From Streptomyces nojiriensis (GTDB taxonomy: Bacteria; Actinomycetota; Actinomycetes; Streptomycetales; Streptomycetaceae), in the NCBI RefSeq assembly GCF_017639205.1, contig NZ_CP071139.1, forward strand, positions 8,617,501 through 8,681,500: 64,000 nt of DNA, given 5' to 3'. Of the stretch, positions 56,461 through 64,000 are shown piece by piece. Position numbers and translations under genes: made by a program. The stretch's first letter is position 1; every line of letters starts with the position of its first letter. The notes below the pieces were generated by a model. The model ran no database searches. It saw only the letters and a program-made list of their open reading frames with translations, and had not been told where the DNA came from.

Positions 56461-57849
56461 ATGGATCCAGTCAGAGGATCGGGCAGGCGTCCCGGCGGGC
56501 GTCTGGCCGTGCGCCCGGCGTTGCGCGCGGCCGTCGCGACGCTCTGCGTGACCGCCGCGCTGGTGGCCGCCGGCCCGACCGGACCCGCCGACGCGGCCGC
56601 CGCCCCGGCCGGTCCGCGGATCGAGGTCGAGATACCCGGTCCGGAGCACGGCGGTGACGCCGGATCGGGCCACGCCCGCGTACCGGCCGCCGGCAGCCCC
56701 GCCAAGGCCTCGGGTCGGCTGTCCCCGGCCGAGCGGTCGGCCGACGGCCAGGTCACCAAGATGATCGACAACGGCTCCAGCGCCGACCGCCTCGACGTCG
56801 TGGTCATCGGTGACGGGTACACCGCCGCCGAACTGGCCCGGTTCCACACCGACGCCGAGCAGAAATGGGCCGAGGTGACCGCCGTCGAGCCGTACACCAC
56901 GTACCGGAACCTCTTCAACGTCTGGACGGTCGACGCCGTCTCGCACGACTCCGGAGTCTCCGGCGACCCCGACCCGGCCACCGTCCGCGACACCGCCCTC
57001 GGCTCGTACTTCTGGTGCGAGAACATCGAACGGCTGCTCTGCGTGGACCAGCCCAAGGTGGACACGTACGTGGCGAAGGCGCCCGCCGCCGACCTCGTCA
57101 TCGTCCTGGCCAACAGCGCCAAGTACGGCGGAGCGGGCTACAACGAGCCCAGCGCCACCCTCGGCTACGAGGGGATATCGACTGCCTCCGCCGGCCACCC
57201 GAAGTCCGGCCAGGTCGCCATCCACGAAACCGGCCACTCCCTCGGCAAGCTCGCCGACGAGTACTTCTACCCGGGAGTCCCGGACTACGAGAAGTACACC
57301 GGCCCCGAGCCCGGCGAATCCAACAGCTCGGTCCTGCCGGCCGACCGCATGGCCGCGCAGCGGGCCAAGTGGTACCGCTGGCTCGGCGAGGAATCACCCG
57401 ACGGCGGCACGGTCGGCGGGTACGAGGGCGGCAACTACTTCGTGACCGGGCTGTACCGGCCCACCGACAACTCCCTCATGCGGGTCCTGGGCAAGCCCTT
57501 CAACCTGCCCGGCGTCGAGTCGATGATCGCCGGCTTCTACCAGCACGCGCGGATCGTCACCCCGCTCACCCCGACCGACCGCACCCTGCGGCTGCGCCAC
57601 AAGGCGAAGGCCGCCGTACCGAAGCTGGCCGGCGCGGACGGCCGACAGCTGGTGGTCCGCTGGTACCTCGACGGCCGGGAGCTGAGGCGCTTCGAGGGCC
57701 GCACCGAGGTGTCGGTGGCGGAACTGTGGCTCTTCGACCTCCGCACCCACCGCCTGACGGTCACGGCCGAGGACCGCACCCCGTCGGTGCGCGACCCGAA
57801 GGTGGTGCGCACCCTGCGCTCCTCGGTCGACTGGGACGTCCGGCTCTGA
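56461..57849 (+). CDS. Secreted M64-family (IgA peptidase-like) zinc metallopeptidase
   Basis: 462 residues; CGGGGGAG precedes the ATG. A signal peptide covers about residues 20-46. The catalytic part starts VVVIGDGYTAAELARFHTDA and has the zinc motif AIHETGHSLGKLADE (His255, Glu256, His259). The C-terminal domain of about 100 residues is beta-rich (LVVRWYLDGRELRRFEG). Length and order fit Streptomyces M64 peptidases, which are exported. A hairpin ends the unit at 57914. Confidence 0.92.
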   Translation: MDPVRGSGRRPGGRLAVRPALRAAVATLCVTAALVAAGPTGPADAAAAPAGPRIEVEIPGPEHGGDAGSGHARVPAAGSPAKASGRLSPAERSADGQVTKMIDNGSSADRLDVVVIGDGYTAAELARFHTDAEQKWAEVTAVEPYTTYRNLFNVWTVDAVSHDSGVSGDPDPATVRDTALGSYFWCENIERLLCVDQPKVDTYVAKAPAADLVIVLANSAKYGGAGYNEPSATLGYEGISTASAGHPKSGQVAIHETGHSLGKLADEYFYPGVPDYEKYTGPEPGESNSSVLPADRMAAQRAKWYRWLGEESPDGGTVGGYEGGNYFVTGLYRPTDNSLMRVLGKPFNLPGVESMIAGFYQHARIVTPLTPTDRTLRLRHKAKAAVPKLAGADGRQLVVRWYLDGRELRRFEGRTEVSVAELWLFDLRTHRLTVTAEDRTPSVRDPKVVRTLRSSVDWDVRL

Positions 57850-57913
57850 TCCCCCTGCGACGACCCCAGGAACTGCGGCCCAGCTCGGCCCGGACGCCCG
57901 CACCCCGCGGGGA

Positions 57914-57937
57914 CCCGGCGAAACACACCTCGCCGGG
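57914..57937 (+). terminator. Hairpin terminator after the M64 peptidase gene
   Basis: CCCGGCGA (57914-57921) and TCGCCGGG (57930-57937) pair perfectly around an AC-rich 8-base loop, 65 bases after the stop. Confidence 0.6.
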
Positions 57938-58032
57938 ACCGTGCCGCCGTTAAGGTGATGCGGCTGAACACGGGGGGCGTGAACGGCTGGTGACCGTCCG
58001 TCAGGGGGTGGTCCGGCATGCGAGGGGGAGTC

Positions 58033-60714
58033 GTGGCGGCCGTCTTTGTCGACCGGACCGAGCACATCGAAGCGTCCGACGCGTTCCTGCGGGCGGTGGC
58101 CGGCGGCGCGGGCGGTGTGCTCGTCGTCCGGGGCGAGCAGGGCATGGGCAAGTCCGCGCTGCTCCGGGAGGTGACACGGAACGGACGGGCACCGCGGGGC
58201 GGCCCCGAATGCCACTTCGTCCAGGCTCGCTGCATCGACCGGATCGGCACGAACAACGCCTACGGGCCGGTGATCGACATCCTGGCCGCGCTCCGGCCGC
58301 CGCCCCGCCGGTCCCTGCTCCGCCGCCTCGGCCGGTCCACCCGGCAGGCTGCGCCCGAACTCGTCTCTCTGGTGCCGGCGTTGGGGCCGCTGCTGAAGGC
58401 CGCCACGCAGATCGTGCAAACCACGATCGACTCTCCCTCCGCCCAGCCGGACAGCATGGCGCCGCTGATGCAGGGCGTCGCCCGCACGGTGGCCGCGGCG
58501 CTGGAAGAGGCGGCGACCGTGTGCGGCCCGACCGTCATCGTCCTGGACGACATCCAGTGGCTGGATCCCAGCAGCCTGCTGGTCCTCGAGCACCTCGTGG
58601 AGCGGCTCCACCGGGAGGAGCTCGCTTTCGGCCTGCTCCTCGGCCAGCGCACCGATCCGGGAGCGGACTCCGGGGTCGTCTGCGACGTGCTCGCCCAGTG
58701 GGAGCTCCACGGGTGGTGCAGCACGCGCACGCTCACGGGTCTGCCCCAGGAAGCGGTCGCCGACCTCGTGCGGCAGCACCACGCGGGCCCGGTGGCCCCC
58801 TCGCTCCCAGCCCGGCTGAGCGAACTGACCAAGGGCCATCCGGTGTTCGTCACCCAGTGCCTGGGCATGCTCAGCGCGGACGGCGACATCCGGGGCCCCC
58901 TTCCGGATGCGGTGGGGCCCCTGATCCGCCGCCGCCTGGACGGGCTGGACCCGGAGATCCTGGAGCTGCTCGTCACCGGGGCGACGCAGGGGGAGACCTT
59001 CGACTCCGCCGTCGTGGCCGGCGCGAGCGGGCAGGCCCCCGGCGTGGTGGCTGGGCGGCTGCACCGGCTGAGCCGTCGGCAGGGCCTGATCCGGGCGGTG
59101 CCACCGCACCCCTGGGCCCAGGACCCGTCAGCCGACCACTACCGCTTCGAGAACGCCCTGCTGCACATGGCCGTGCTTGACGAGCAGAGTGCCGGGCAGG
59201 CTCGGGAAACACACGCAAGGATCGCCGCCGCACTGTCCGGAGAGGGGACCGATCGCGATGACCTGCCCATACCCGTACAGCTGGAAATCGCCCGCCACCA
59301 CCACCTCGCCCAGCGGTGGGACGACGCCGCACGGGCACAGTTCACGCTCGCCCGAAAGCTGGCGGTGAGCGGTATGTCGTTCTCCGAAGCGGAGGCCCTG
59401 AGCCGCCAGGCCGTCGAGAGCATCCGCCGGCTGCCCCCGACAGCCGCCGACCGTGACCTTCGGCTCGCCCGCGCCATCGAGCTGCTGCTCTCCCTCACCG
59501 AAGCCCGCTGGCAGTGTCGGCCCGGCACGGCGCAGGCCCGGGATCTGGAGGGGCAGGCACGCGAGGCGGAGGAAGCGGCCCGCCGCAGCGGCGATGCGGT
59601 GCTGACGGCCCGGACGGTCCTGCTCCACGGCAGGGTCCTCCTCCACACCCGGGGCCTGTGGCCCTCCCTCGACAAGCTCCGCGAGGCCGTGGAGCTCGCC
59701 CGGGAGTGCGCCGACCCGGCCGTCCTGTTCGCCGCCCTGTCCTCGTACGGCGGCCAGCTCACCAAGCAGGATCTGGCCGCCGGCCTGCAGGTGCAGCTCC
59801 AGGCAGAGAGGCTGTTCGAGGACAATCCCGATCTCCGCGAAGGCGACGACCCCGTACGACAGGTCCGCAACCAGAGCCGCGAGCTGCAGCTCGGGGTCAA
59901 CCTCTTCGACGCGGGCTACCTCGACCAGGCCCGGAACCGGTTGACCCGGTGCGTCGAACAGCTGCGCAGCGACCCGCTGAACGCCAACCTGCCGAACGCC
60001 CTCAACTATCTGGCCCAGCTGTACGTCGCCATGGGCCTGGAGGGCGATGCCGTCACGGCCCTGTGCGAGGCACGCGACTTCGACGAGGCGCAGGGCGGGC
60101 CGAGCGGCTGGCACGCCTACAACACCGCCCTCCTCGCCCTGCTCCTCAGCCGGGACTCCCGTGGCCCCGAGGAGAGGTCGCGCAGCCGGGTACTGGCCGA
60201 GGAGGCCTGGCGCGAAACGGAACAGACCTGGCTGGTCGACCTGGTACCCATCGTCCGCAACCTGTACGCGGAGGTCGTGGTGGCCCTGGCGGACGGCGAC
60301 GCGGCCGAGCTGGACCTGGCGGGGCGGCTCACCGACGAGACGCTCCGTGAGACGTCCCAGACCGGGATGGTCCGCAGCGAGGTGGCCGCCCTCTCTCTGC
60401 GCAGCCGCATTCACCTGCGGCAAGGGGACGCGGCAGCGGCCTCCCGGCTCGCCCGGCAGGCGATCACGGTCCTGGAGGAGGTCGGCGACCTGCCGGCGCT
60501 GCGCACCGAGGAGGTCCTCCACCACGCGGCGGTCGTCCTGCGGGCGACGGACGGCGCCGCCGAGGCGGACGAGTTGGCCCGGCAGGCCCGAGAGGTGGTG
60601 GCCCGCAAGGCGGACCTGATCCACAGCCCGACGGACCGGCACCGGTTCCTGCGGGACGTACCGCTCAACCGGGAGATCCTTGACGGCGGACGGACGGACC
60701 CCCCGACCGGCTGA
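58033..60714 (+). CDS. Large AAA/STAND-type ATPase with TPR repeats (LuxR-LAL-like, no HTH)
   Basis: 893 residues from the GTG at 58033, chosen for GAGGGGGAG before it. An NTPase module like that of LAL regulators comes first: FVDRTEHIEASDAFL, Walker A RGEQGMGKSALL (residues 34-41), Walker B VIVLDDIQWLDPSS, and FGLLLGQRTDP. The rest is a helical, TPR-like superhelix (QARDLEGQAREAEEAARRSGDAV, ALNYLAQLYVAMGLEGDAV). LAL proteins usually end in a LuxR HTH; here the protein stops at NREILDGGRTDPPTG without one. It may be a signal-transducing NTPase that works with a separate effector. Confidence 0.8.
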   Translation: MAAVFVDRTEHIEASDAFLRAVAGGAGGVLVVRGEQGMGKSALLREVTRNGRAPRGGPECHFVQARCIDRIGTNNAYGPVIDILAALRPPPRRSLLRRLGRSTRQAAPELVSLVPALGPLLKAATQIVQTTIDSPSAQPDSMAPLMQGVARTVAAALEEAATVCGPTVIVLDDIQWLDPSSLLVLEHLVERLHREELAFGLLLGQRTDPGADSGVVCDVLAQWELHGWCSTRTLTGLPQEAVADLVRQHHAGPVAPSLPARLSELTKGHPVFVTQCLGMLSADGDIRGPLPDAVGPLIRRRLDGLDPEILELLVTGATQGETFDSAVVAGASGQAPGVVAGRLHRLSRRQGLIRAVPPHPWAQDPSADHYRFENALLHMAVLDEQSAGQARETHARIAAALSGEGTDRDDLPIPVQLEIARHHHLAQRWDDAARAQFTLARKLAVSGMSFSEAEALSRQAVESIRRLPPTAADRDLRLARAIELLLSLTEARWQCRPGTAQARDLEGQAREAEEAARRSGDAVLTARTVLLHGRVLLHTRGLWPSLDKLREAVELARECADPAVLFAALSSYGGQLTKQDLAAGLQVQLQAERLFEDNPDLREGDDPVRQVRNQSRELQLGVNLFDAGYLDQARNRLTRCVEQLRSDPLNANLPNALNYLAQLYVAMGLEGDAVTALCEARDFDEAQGGPSGWHAYNTALLALLLSRDSRGPEERSRSRVLAEEAWRETEQTWLVDLVPIVRNLYAEVVVALADGDAAELDLAGRLTDETLRETSQTGMVRSEVAALSLRSRIHLRQGDAAAASRLARQAITVLEEVGDLPALRTEEVLHHAAVVLRATDGAAEADELARQAREVVARKADLIHSPTDRHRFLRDVPLNREILDGGRTDPPTG

Positions 60715-60760
60715 CCCGGTCCAGCACGGCACCGCCCCCCGCCGCAGGACGCGCAGGAGT

Positions 60761-61102
60761 TCAGAGCGGCAGCTGTTCGACCACGCTCGTGCCGCTGCCC
60801 TCCTGGGACTCCCAGGTCCACGTCTCCTCCAGGCGCAGGCGACCGTCGGGGAGCTCCGTCAGGAGCGAGGTGCAGTGCCCGGACGCCGTCGTGCCGTCGA
60901 GGCGGAGCTGGACGTAGCGGAAGTCGATGGTGCGGCCGGCCCGGGTGCCGACGAGGTAGCCCATGGCCACGTCGCCGCCCCGGTATTCGGCCCAGACCCG
61001 GTCGTCCTGCTCGTGGTACTCGAACCGGGTCTGCCGGCCGACCTGGCCGGGGGACTGGTCGGCCACGGGGGCGAAGACGAGGCCGTCGAGCGAGCGTGCC
61101 AC
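60761..61102 (-). CDS. Small conserved beta-barrel-type protein
   Basis: 113 residues from the GTG at 61102, with AGGAG upstream. RFEYHEQDDRVWAEYRGGDVAMGYLVGTR, RYVQLRLDGTTASGHCTSLLTELPDGRLRLEETWTWES is a pattern widely annotated, on weak grounds, as N-acetylglutamate synthase; it looks like a small antiparallel barrel and has no GNAT motif. Function unknown. It converges on the AAA-TPR gene. Confidence 0.7.
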   Translation of the reverse strand: MARSLDGLVFAPVADQSPGQVGRQTRFEYHEQDDRVWAEYRGGDVAMGYLVGTRAGRTIDFRYVQLRLDGTTASGHCTSLLTELPDGRLRLEETWTWESQEGSGTSVVEQLPL

Positions 61103-61179
61103 GGGTGACTCCTGGGGGAAGGCGATCCGGGGCAGCAGCTTAGGCGATCCATGATCCCCGCCGTCCGGGCCGGTACCGG

Positions 61180-61229
61180 CACCGGCCGGTGTCCGCGGCG
61201 AGGGGGCTCGCGGCGGACACCGGCCGGTG
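61180..61229 (-). terminator. Strong hairpin between two minus-strand genes
   Basis: Arms of 17 bases beginning CACCGGCCGGTGTCC (61180-61196) and ending at 61229 pair perfectly around 16 bases. It lies just after the stop of the DUF6381-like gene and would end its transcript before the gene at 61102. Confidence 0.75.
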
Positions 61230-61255
61230 AGGGTGCGCGGGGGGAGGCGCACGGA

Positions 61256-61444
61256 CTACATGGGGTCCATGCCCCGGTCGTCCATACGGCCCTCCTGCTC
61301 GCTCTGCTCCTGGAGGCGGCGCGCCTTCTCCTTCAGCCGGCGGCGCTCCTCCGGGTCGGTGGACCGCTCGGCCGCGTCGTTCAGCTCCTTGGCCTTGGTG
61401 CGCATCTGCTGGGACCGGCCGCGGGACTCACCTGAAACGCTCAT
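61256..61444 (-). CDS. Small DUF6381-like protein
   Basis: 62 residues from the ATG at 61444 (AAGGAGCGATC upstream). It is one highly charged helix: MSVSGESRGRSQQMRTKAKE, LNDAAERSTDPEERRRLKEKARRLQEQSEQ, ending MDDRGMDPM. I associate it with DUF6381, small spore- or stress-linked proteins of Streptomyces of unknown function. Confidence 0.7.
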   Translation of the reverse strand: MSVSGESRGRSQQMRTKAKELNDAAERSTDPEERRRLKEKARRLQEQSEQEGRMDDRGMDPM

Positions 61445-61569
61445 GATCGCTCCTTGGATCTGTGGGGGAGAGCGGGCGGATTCAGCGAACCAGTCCTGCC
61501 GTGCGCCCGCATCTCGAAGCGTCACCGAGTGTGAGTCGCACCCCTACGGCGACGACGGAGAGGGGGCGG

Positions 61570-62367
61570 TCAGTCCGTGTCCGACCCGAGGGCGGTGGTG
61601 AGGGTGAACAGGGCCCCGTCCGGGTCGCGCAGCGTCACCCACCGCTCCACGGCGTTCGACGCGATGTCCGAGACGGCCCGCCCGCCCAGCGAGACGGCGG
61701 CCTCCATCGCCGGACGGAGTTTCGGCACCCGGAAGTGGACGTGCCAGCGCGGCCGGGTGTGCGGGGAGTACGAGGCGATCTCCACGGGGCCGCTGTTCAG
61801 GCGGGCGACGGGTTCGCCGTCCTGTCGCAGCACGACCTGGTCCTCCTCGTACGAGACCTCGCAGCAGCCGGCGCGGCCGGTGGCCCACTCCAGCACCGCG
61901 CCGTAGAACATCGCCGCGTCCAGCGCGTTCCTTGTGCGCAGTTCCAGCCAGGCGGGTGACGGTCCCCTGCCCACCCGCCAGTCCGCCTCCACGTTGCCCT
62001 CCCAGATCCCGAAGACGGCGCCGTCCGGGTCGGCGACGAGCGCGGCGCGGCCGCCGGACTCGAAGGAGACCGGGCCGACCGCGATCGTGCCCGTCCGCTC
62101 CCGGATCCGGTCCACCGCCACGTCGGCGTCGTCGACGGCGAAATACGGGGTCCAGGCCGCCGCCACCCCCAGGTCCGCGGCCAGCGCCCCGATGCCCGCG
62201 ACCGGTACCCGGCCCTGGAAGGCCACCGAGAACGCCTCGCCGAGCCGGGTCGGGCGGAACCTCCAGCCCACTACCGCACCGTAGAAGTGCTGGGCCGTAC
62301 CGAGGTCGCGGGTCATCAGGCTCACCCAGCACGGGGCCCCGAAGACTTCCTTCGTCGAAATCTCCAC
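61570..62367 (-). CDS. VOC-family protein with two glyoxalase-like domains
   Basis: 265 residues from the GTG at 62367, with GGAGCGAACG upstream. Two tandem VOC domains: the first from GAPCWVSLMTRDLGTAQHFYGAVVGWRF to ADPDGAVFGIWE, the second from PAWLELRTRNALDAAMFYGAVLEWATG to RDPDGALFTLTTAL. Each has the A-x-x-F-Y-x-x-V/L-x-x-W pattern. Such tandem forms act in antibiotic resistance, glyoxal handling or small-molecule binding; the role here is not shown. It stands 193 bases from the divergent dioxygenase. Confidence 0.88.
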   Translation of the reverse strand: MEISTKEVFGAPCWVSLMTRDLGTAQHFYGAVVGWRFRPTRLGEAFSVAFQGRVPVAGIGALAADLGVAAAWTPYFAVDDADVAVDRIRERTGTIAVGPVSFESGGRAALVADPDGAVFGIWEGNVEADWRVGRGPSPAWLELRTRNALDAAMFYGAVLEWATGRAGCCEVSYEEDQVVLRQDGEPVARLNSGPVEIASYSPHTRPRWHVHFRVPKLRPAMEAAVSLGGRAVSDIASNAVERWVTLRDPDGALFTLTTALGSDTD

Positions 62368-62560
62368 CGTTCGCTCCGTCCCTGGTGCACCACCGCTGCC
62401 CCTCCCATTCTGGTGCTTTTCATGACGATCTTCGCGATCCACGGCGACGAAAACACACAGAAGGTGTCCAAGAATCACGCTCCGTGGCGATCCCCTCCGG
62501 TGGCGCGCGGCGATAGCCTCGGTCCCGGACGCGCCCGCAGCCCCGGAAGGCAGGTCTCCC

Positions 62561-63538
62561 ATGGCCGCATCCCAGATTCCCGTGATCGATCTCGGGCCGT
62601 GGCGGTCCGGCGGACCCGCGGCCCGCGCCCGCACGGCCGCCCGCGTCGACGACGCGCTGCGCGCGGCCGGCTTCCTGCTGGTGGCCGGGCACGGCGTGGA
62701 CCCCGCGCTCCCCGCGCGGATCCGGGAGGCGGCGGGCCGGTTCTTCCGGCTGCCCGCGAGCACGAAGGCCCCGTACGCCGTGCCGGTCGGCGGCCGCGGC
62801 TGGCTCGGCCCCGGGGCGGAGGCCAACAGCTACGCGGAGGGGGCGGCCTCGCCGCCCGACCTCAAGGAGTCCTGGTCCTTCGCGGCCGAGGACCCCACCG
62901 GGATCCCCTCCGTGGACGCCGAATGGTTCGCGCCCAACATGTGGCCCGCCGAAGTACCGGAGCTGCGGCCCCTGGTGACGCAGTACCTGCGCCTGATGCG
63001 GTCCCTCTCCGACGAACTGCTGGAGCTCCTCGCGGTCGCGCTGGGTCTCGCCGAGGACCACTTCACCCGCCACACCTCCCACCCCACCTGGGGGTTCAAC
63101 CTCAACTGGTACCCGGGCACCGACATCGTCGGCCCGCCCCTGCCCGGCCAGTTCCGCATCGGGGCCCACACGGACTTCGGCACCGTCACCGTCCTCGACC
63201 GGCAGCCGGGCGCGGGCGGCCTCCAGATCCACACCGACGCCGACGGCTGGCAGGACGCGCCCTACGACCCCGCGGCGCTCACCGTCAACATCGGCGACCT
63301 GATGGCCCGCTGGACCGGCGACCGCTGGCGCGCGGGCCGCCACCGCGTACTGCCCCCGCCCGCCCACACCCCGGCCGAGGAACTGATCTCCCTCGTCTAC
63401 TTCTACGAGTGCGACCCGCACACCCGGGTGGAGTCGCTGCCCGCCCCGGTCGGCCGGATCACGCACGAATCCGTCGACTCGCACACCTACCTGAGAGGCA
63501 AGCTCGACGCCATCACCGTGGCTACGACTCAGGAGTGA
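62561..63538 (+). CDS. Isopenicillin N synthase-like 2-oxoglutarate/Fe(II) dioxygenase
   Basis: 325 residues, GGAAGGCAGG upstream. The N-terminal part has IPVIDLGPW and AAGFLLVAGHGVD. The iron ligands are His203 and Asp205 in IGAHTDFGTVT and His261 in AGRHRVLPPP; NIGDLMARWTGDRW is a family mark. The usual 2-oxoglutarate Arg-x-Ser after the second His is not obvious (EELISLVYFYE), so the co-substrate may be bound differently. No beta-lactam genes are nearby; a general oxygenase role is more likely. Confidence 0.88.
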   Translation: MAASQIPVIDLGPWRSGGPAARARTAARVDDALRAAGFLLVAGHGVDPALPARIREAAGRFFRLPASTKAPYAVPVGGRGWLGPGAEANSYAEGAASPPDLKESWSFAAEDPTGIPSVDAEWFAPNMWPAEVPELRPLVTQYLRLMRSLSDELLELLAVALGLAEDHFTRHTSHPTWGFNLNWYPGTDIVGPPLPGQFRIGAHTDFGTVTVLDRQPGAGGLQIHTDADGWQDAPYDPAALTVNIGDLMARWTGDRWRAGRHRVLPPPAHTPAEELISLVYFYECDPHTRVESLPAPVGRITHESVDSHTYLRGKLDAITVATTQE

Positions 63539-63629
63539 CCCGGCGCCCCGAGCCTCCCCCCGGGGGCTGACGGCGGATCCGCCTCAGAGTCTGACGATCA
63601 ACCAGAACCACGCGCATAGCGTGAAGTCC

Positions 63630-64000
63630 ATGAAGAACCGCAGAACCACCGCTGCCCTGACCCTGGCCGCGATCCTCCTGCCCCTGCCGCTCGCCACCGC
63701 CGGCACCTCGGTCGCCGCGGACACCTCCGTGGCCGCCGGGCCGGCGGGGACCGACAACCGCCGCACGACGGTGGAACTCCCGCGGCCCACCGGCCGTTTC
63801 GCCGTCGGCCGGGAAGACCTGCACCTGGTGGACCGCAGCCGCACCGACCCCTGGGCCGGATCCGGGCCGCGCGAGCTGATGGTCACCATGCGCTACCCGG
63901 CGCGCCACGACAGCGGCCGGGCAACCCGCTACCTCACCCCCGAGGAGGCCCGGCTGCTGCTGGTCGACCGAGGGCTGGACCAGGCGATCCCGGTCGAGAC
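63630..64000 (+). CDS. Secreted alpha/beta hydrolase (PAF-acetylhydrolase-like), N-terminal part
   Basis: The gene runs off the window; 123 residues are visible from the ATG at 63630 (a GTG at 63621 is also in frame). MKNRRTTAALTLAAILLPLP is a Sec signal, cleaved near SVAAD. Then RFAVGREDLHLVDRSRTDPW and RELMVTMRYPARH match the start of Streptomyces extracellular lipases of the platelet-activating-factor acetylhydrolase group. The catalytic Ser is beyond the window. A GC-rich hairpin at 63551-63569 may end the dioxygenase transcript just upstream. Confidence 0.75.
   Translation, partial: MKNRRTTAALTLAAILLPLPLATAGTSVAADTSVAAGPAGTDNRRTTVELPRPTGRFAVGREDLHLVDRSRTDPWAGSGPRELMVTMRYPARHDSGRATRYLTPEEARLLLVDRGLDQAIPVE

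Overview
The window looks like chromosomal DNA of a Streptomyces or a close actinomycete. GC is very high with a strong third-position bias, GTG and TTG starts and 4-base GTGA gene overlaps are common, and the families are typical of the genus (F420-dependent LLM oxidoreductase, SUKH, DUF4839, P450, NIS siderophore synthetases, many one- and two-component regulators). I saw no tRNA, rRNA or CRISPR array.

Layout. 0-4 kb: end of an AEC transporter, SUKH and DUF4839 genes, an HTH regulator and a membrane protein. 4-7.7 kb: a three-gene PaoABC/YagTSR-type molybdenum hydroxylase operon. 8-9.3 kb: a stand-alone ketosynthase. 9.3-12.9 kb: a histidine kinase and ABC permease next to a deletion or rearrangement scar at about 12,534 that removes the N-terminal halves of both an ABC ATPase and a response regulator. 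13-24 kb: secreted lamin-tail protein, SDR plus KAS III pair, alpha/beta hydrolase, serine protease with a bicovalent flavin oxidase, P450, GNAT and methyltransferase. 24-27.3 kb: two divergent IucA/IucC siderophore synthetases around a 19-bp palindrome.

27.3-32.9 kb is an accessory island. An IS630-family element with perfect 22-bp inverted repeats carries a convergent orotidine-5'-phosphate decarboxylase-like passenger gene, whose usual second catalytic-motif Asp is Glu. After it come a frameshifted gene, a pair of overlapping small genes sharing an FDQQGQHV-GPQYNAE N-terminus, an orphan colicin-immunity-like gene and a broken IS5 transposase.

33-47 kb: NmrA-like/MarR group with matching operators, GntR regulator, glycine betaine (OpuA-type) ABC operon, MMPL exporter divergent from a two-component system, hemerythrin and LLM oxidoreductase. 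Near 47 kb a 168-bp MITE lies between gene remnants. 47-55 kb: LysR, TetR-MFS operon, a Zur-type operon of zinc-free ribosomal proteins bL33 and bL31 with a COG0523 protein whose P-loop is degenerate, and a second TetR-MFS pair. 55-64 kb: XRE-TPR regulator divergent from an M64 metallopeptidase, a large AAA-TPR ATPase, VOC protein, IPNS-like dioxygenase and the start of a secreted hydrolase.

The genes form small independent units (redox, siderophore, export and stress modules) rather than one biosynthetic cluster. The most unusual parts are the IS630-pyrF element and the FDQQGQ gene pair. All functional statements come from motif reading without database searches.
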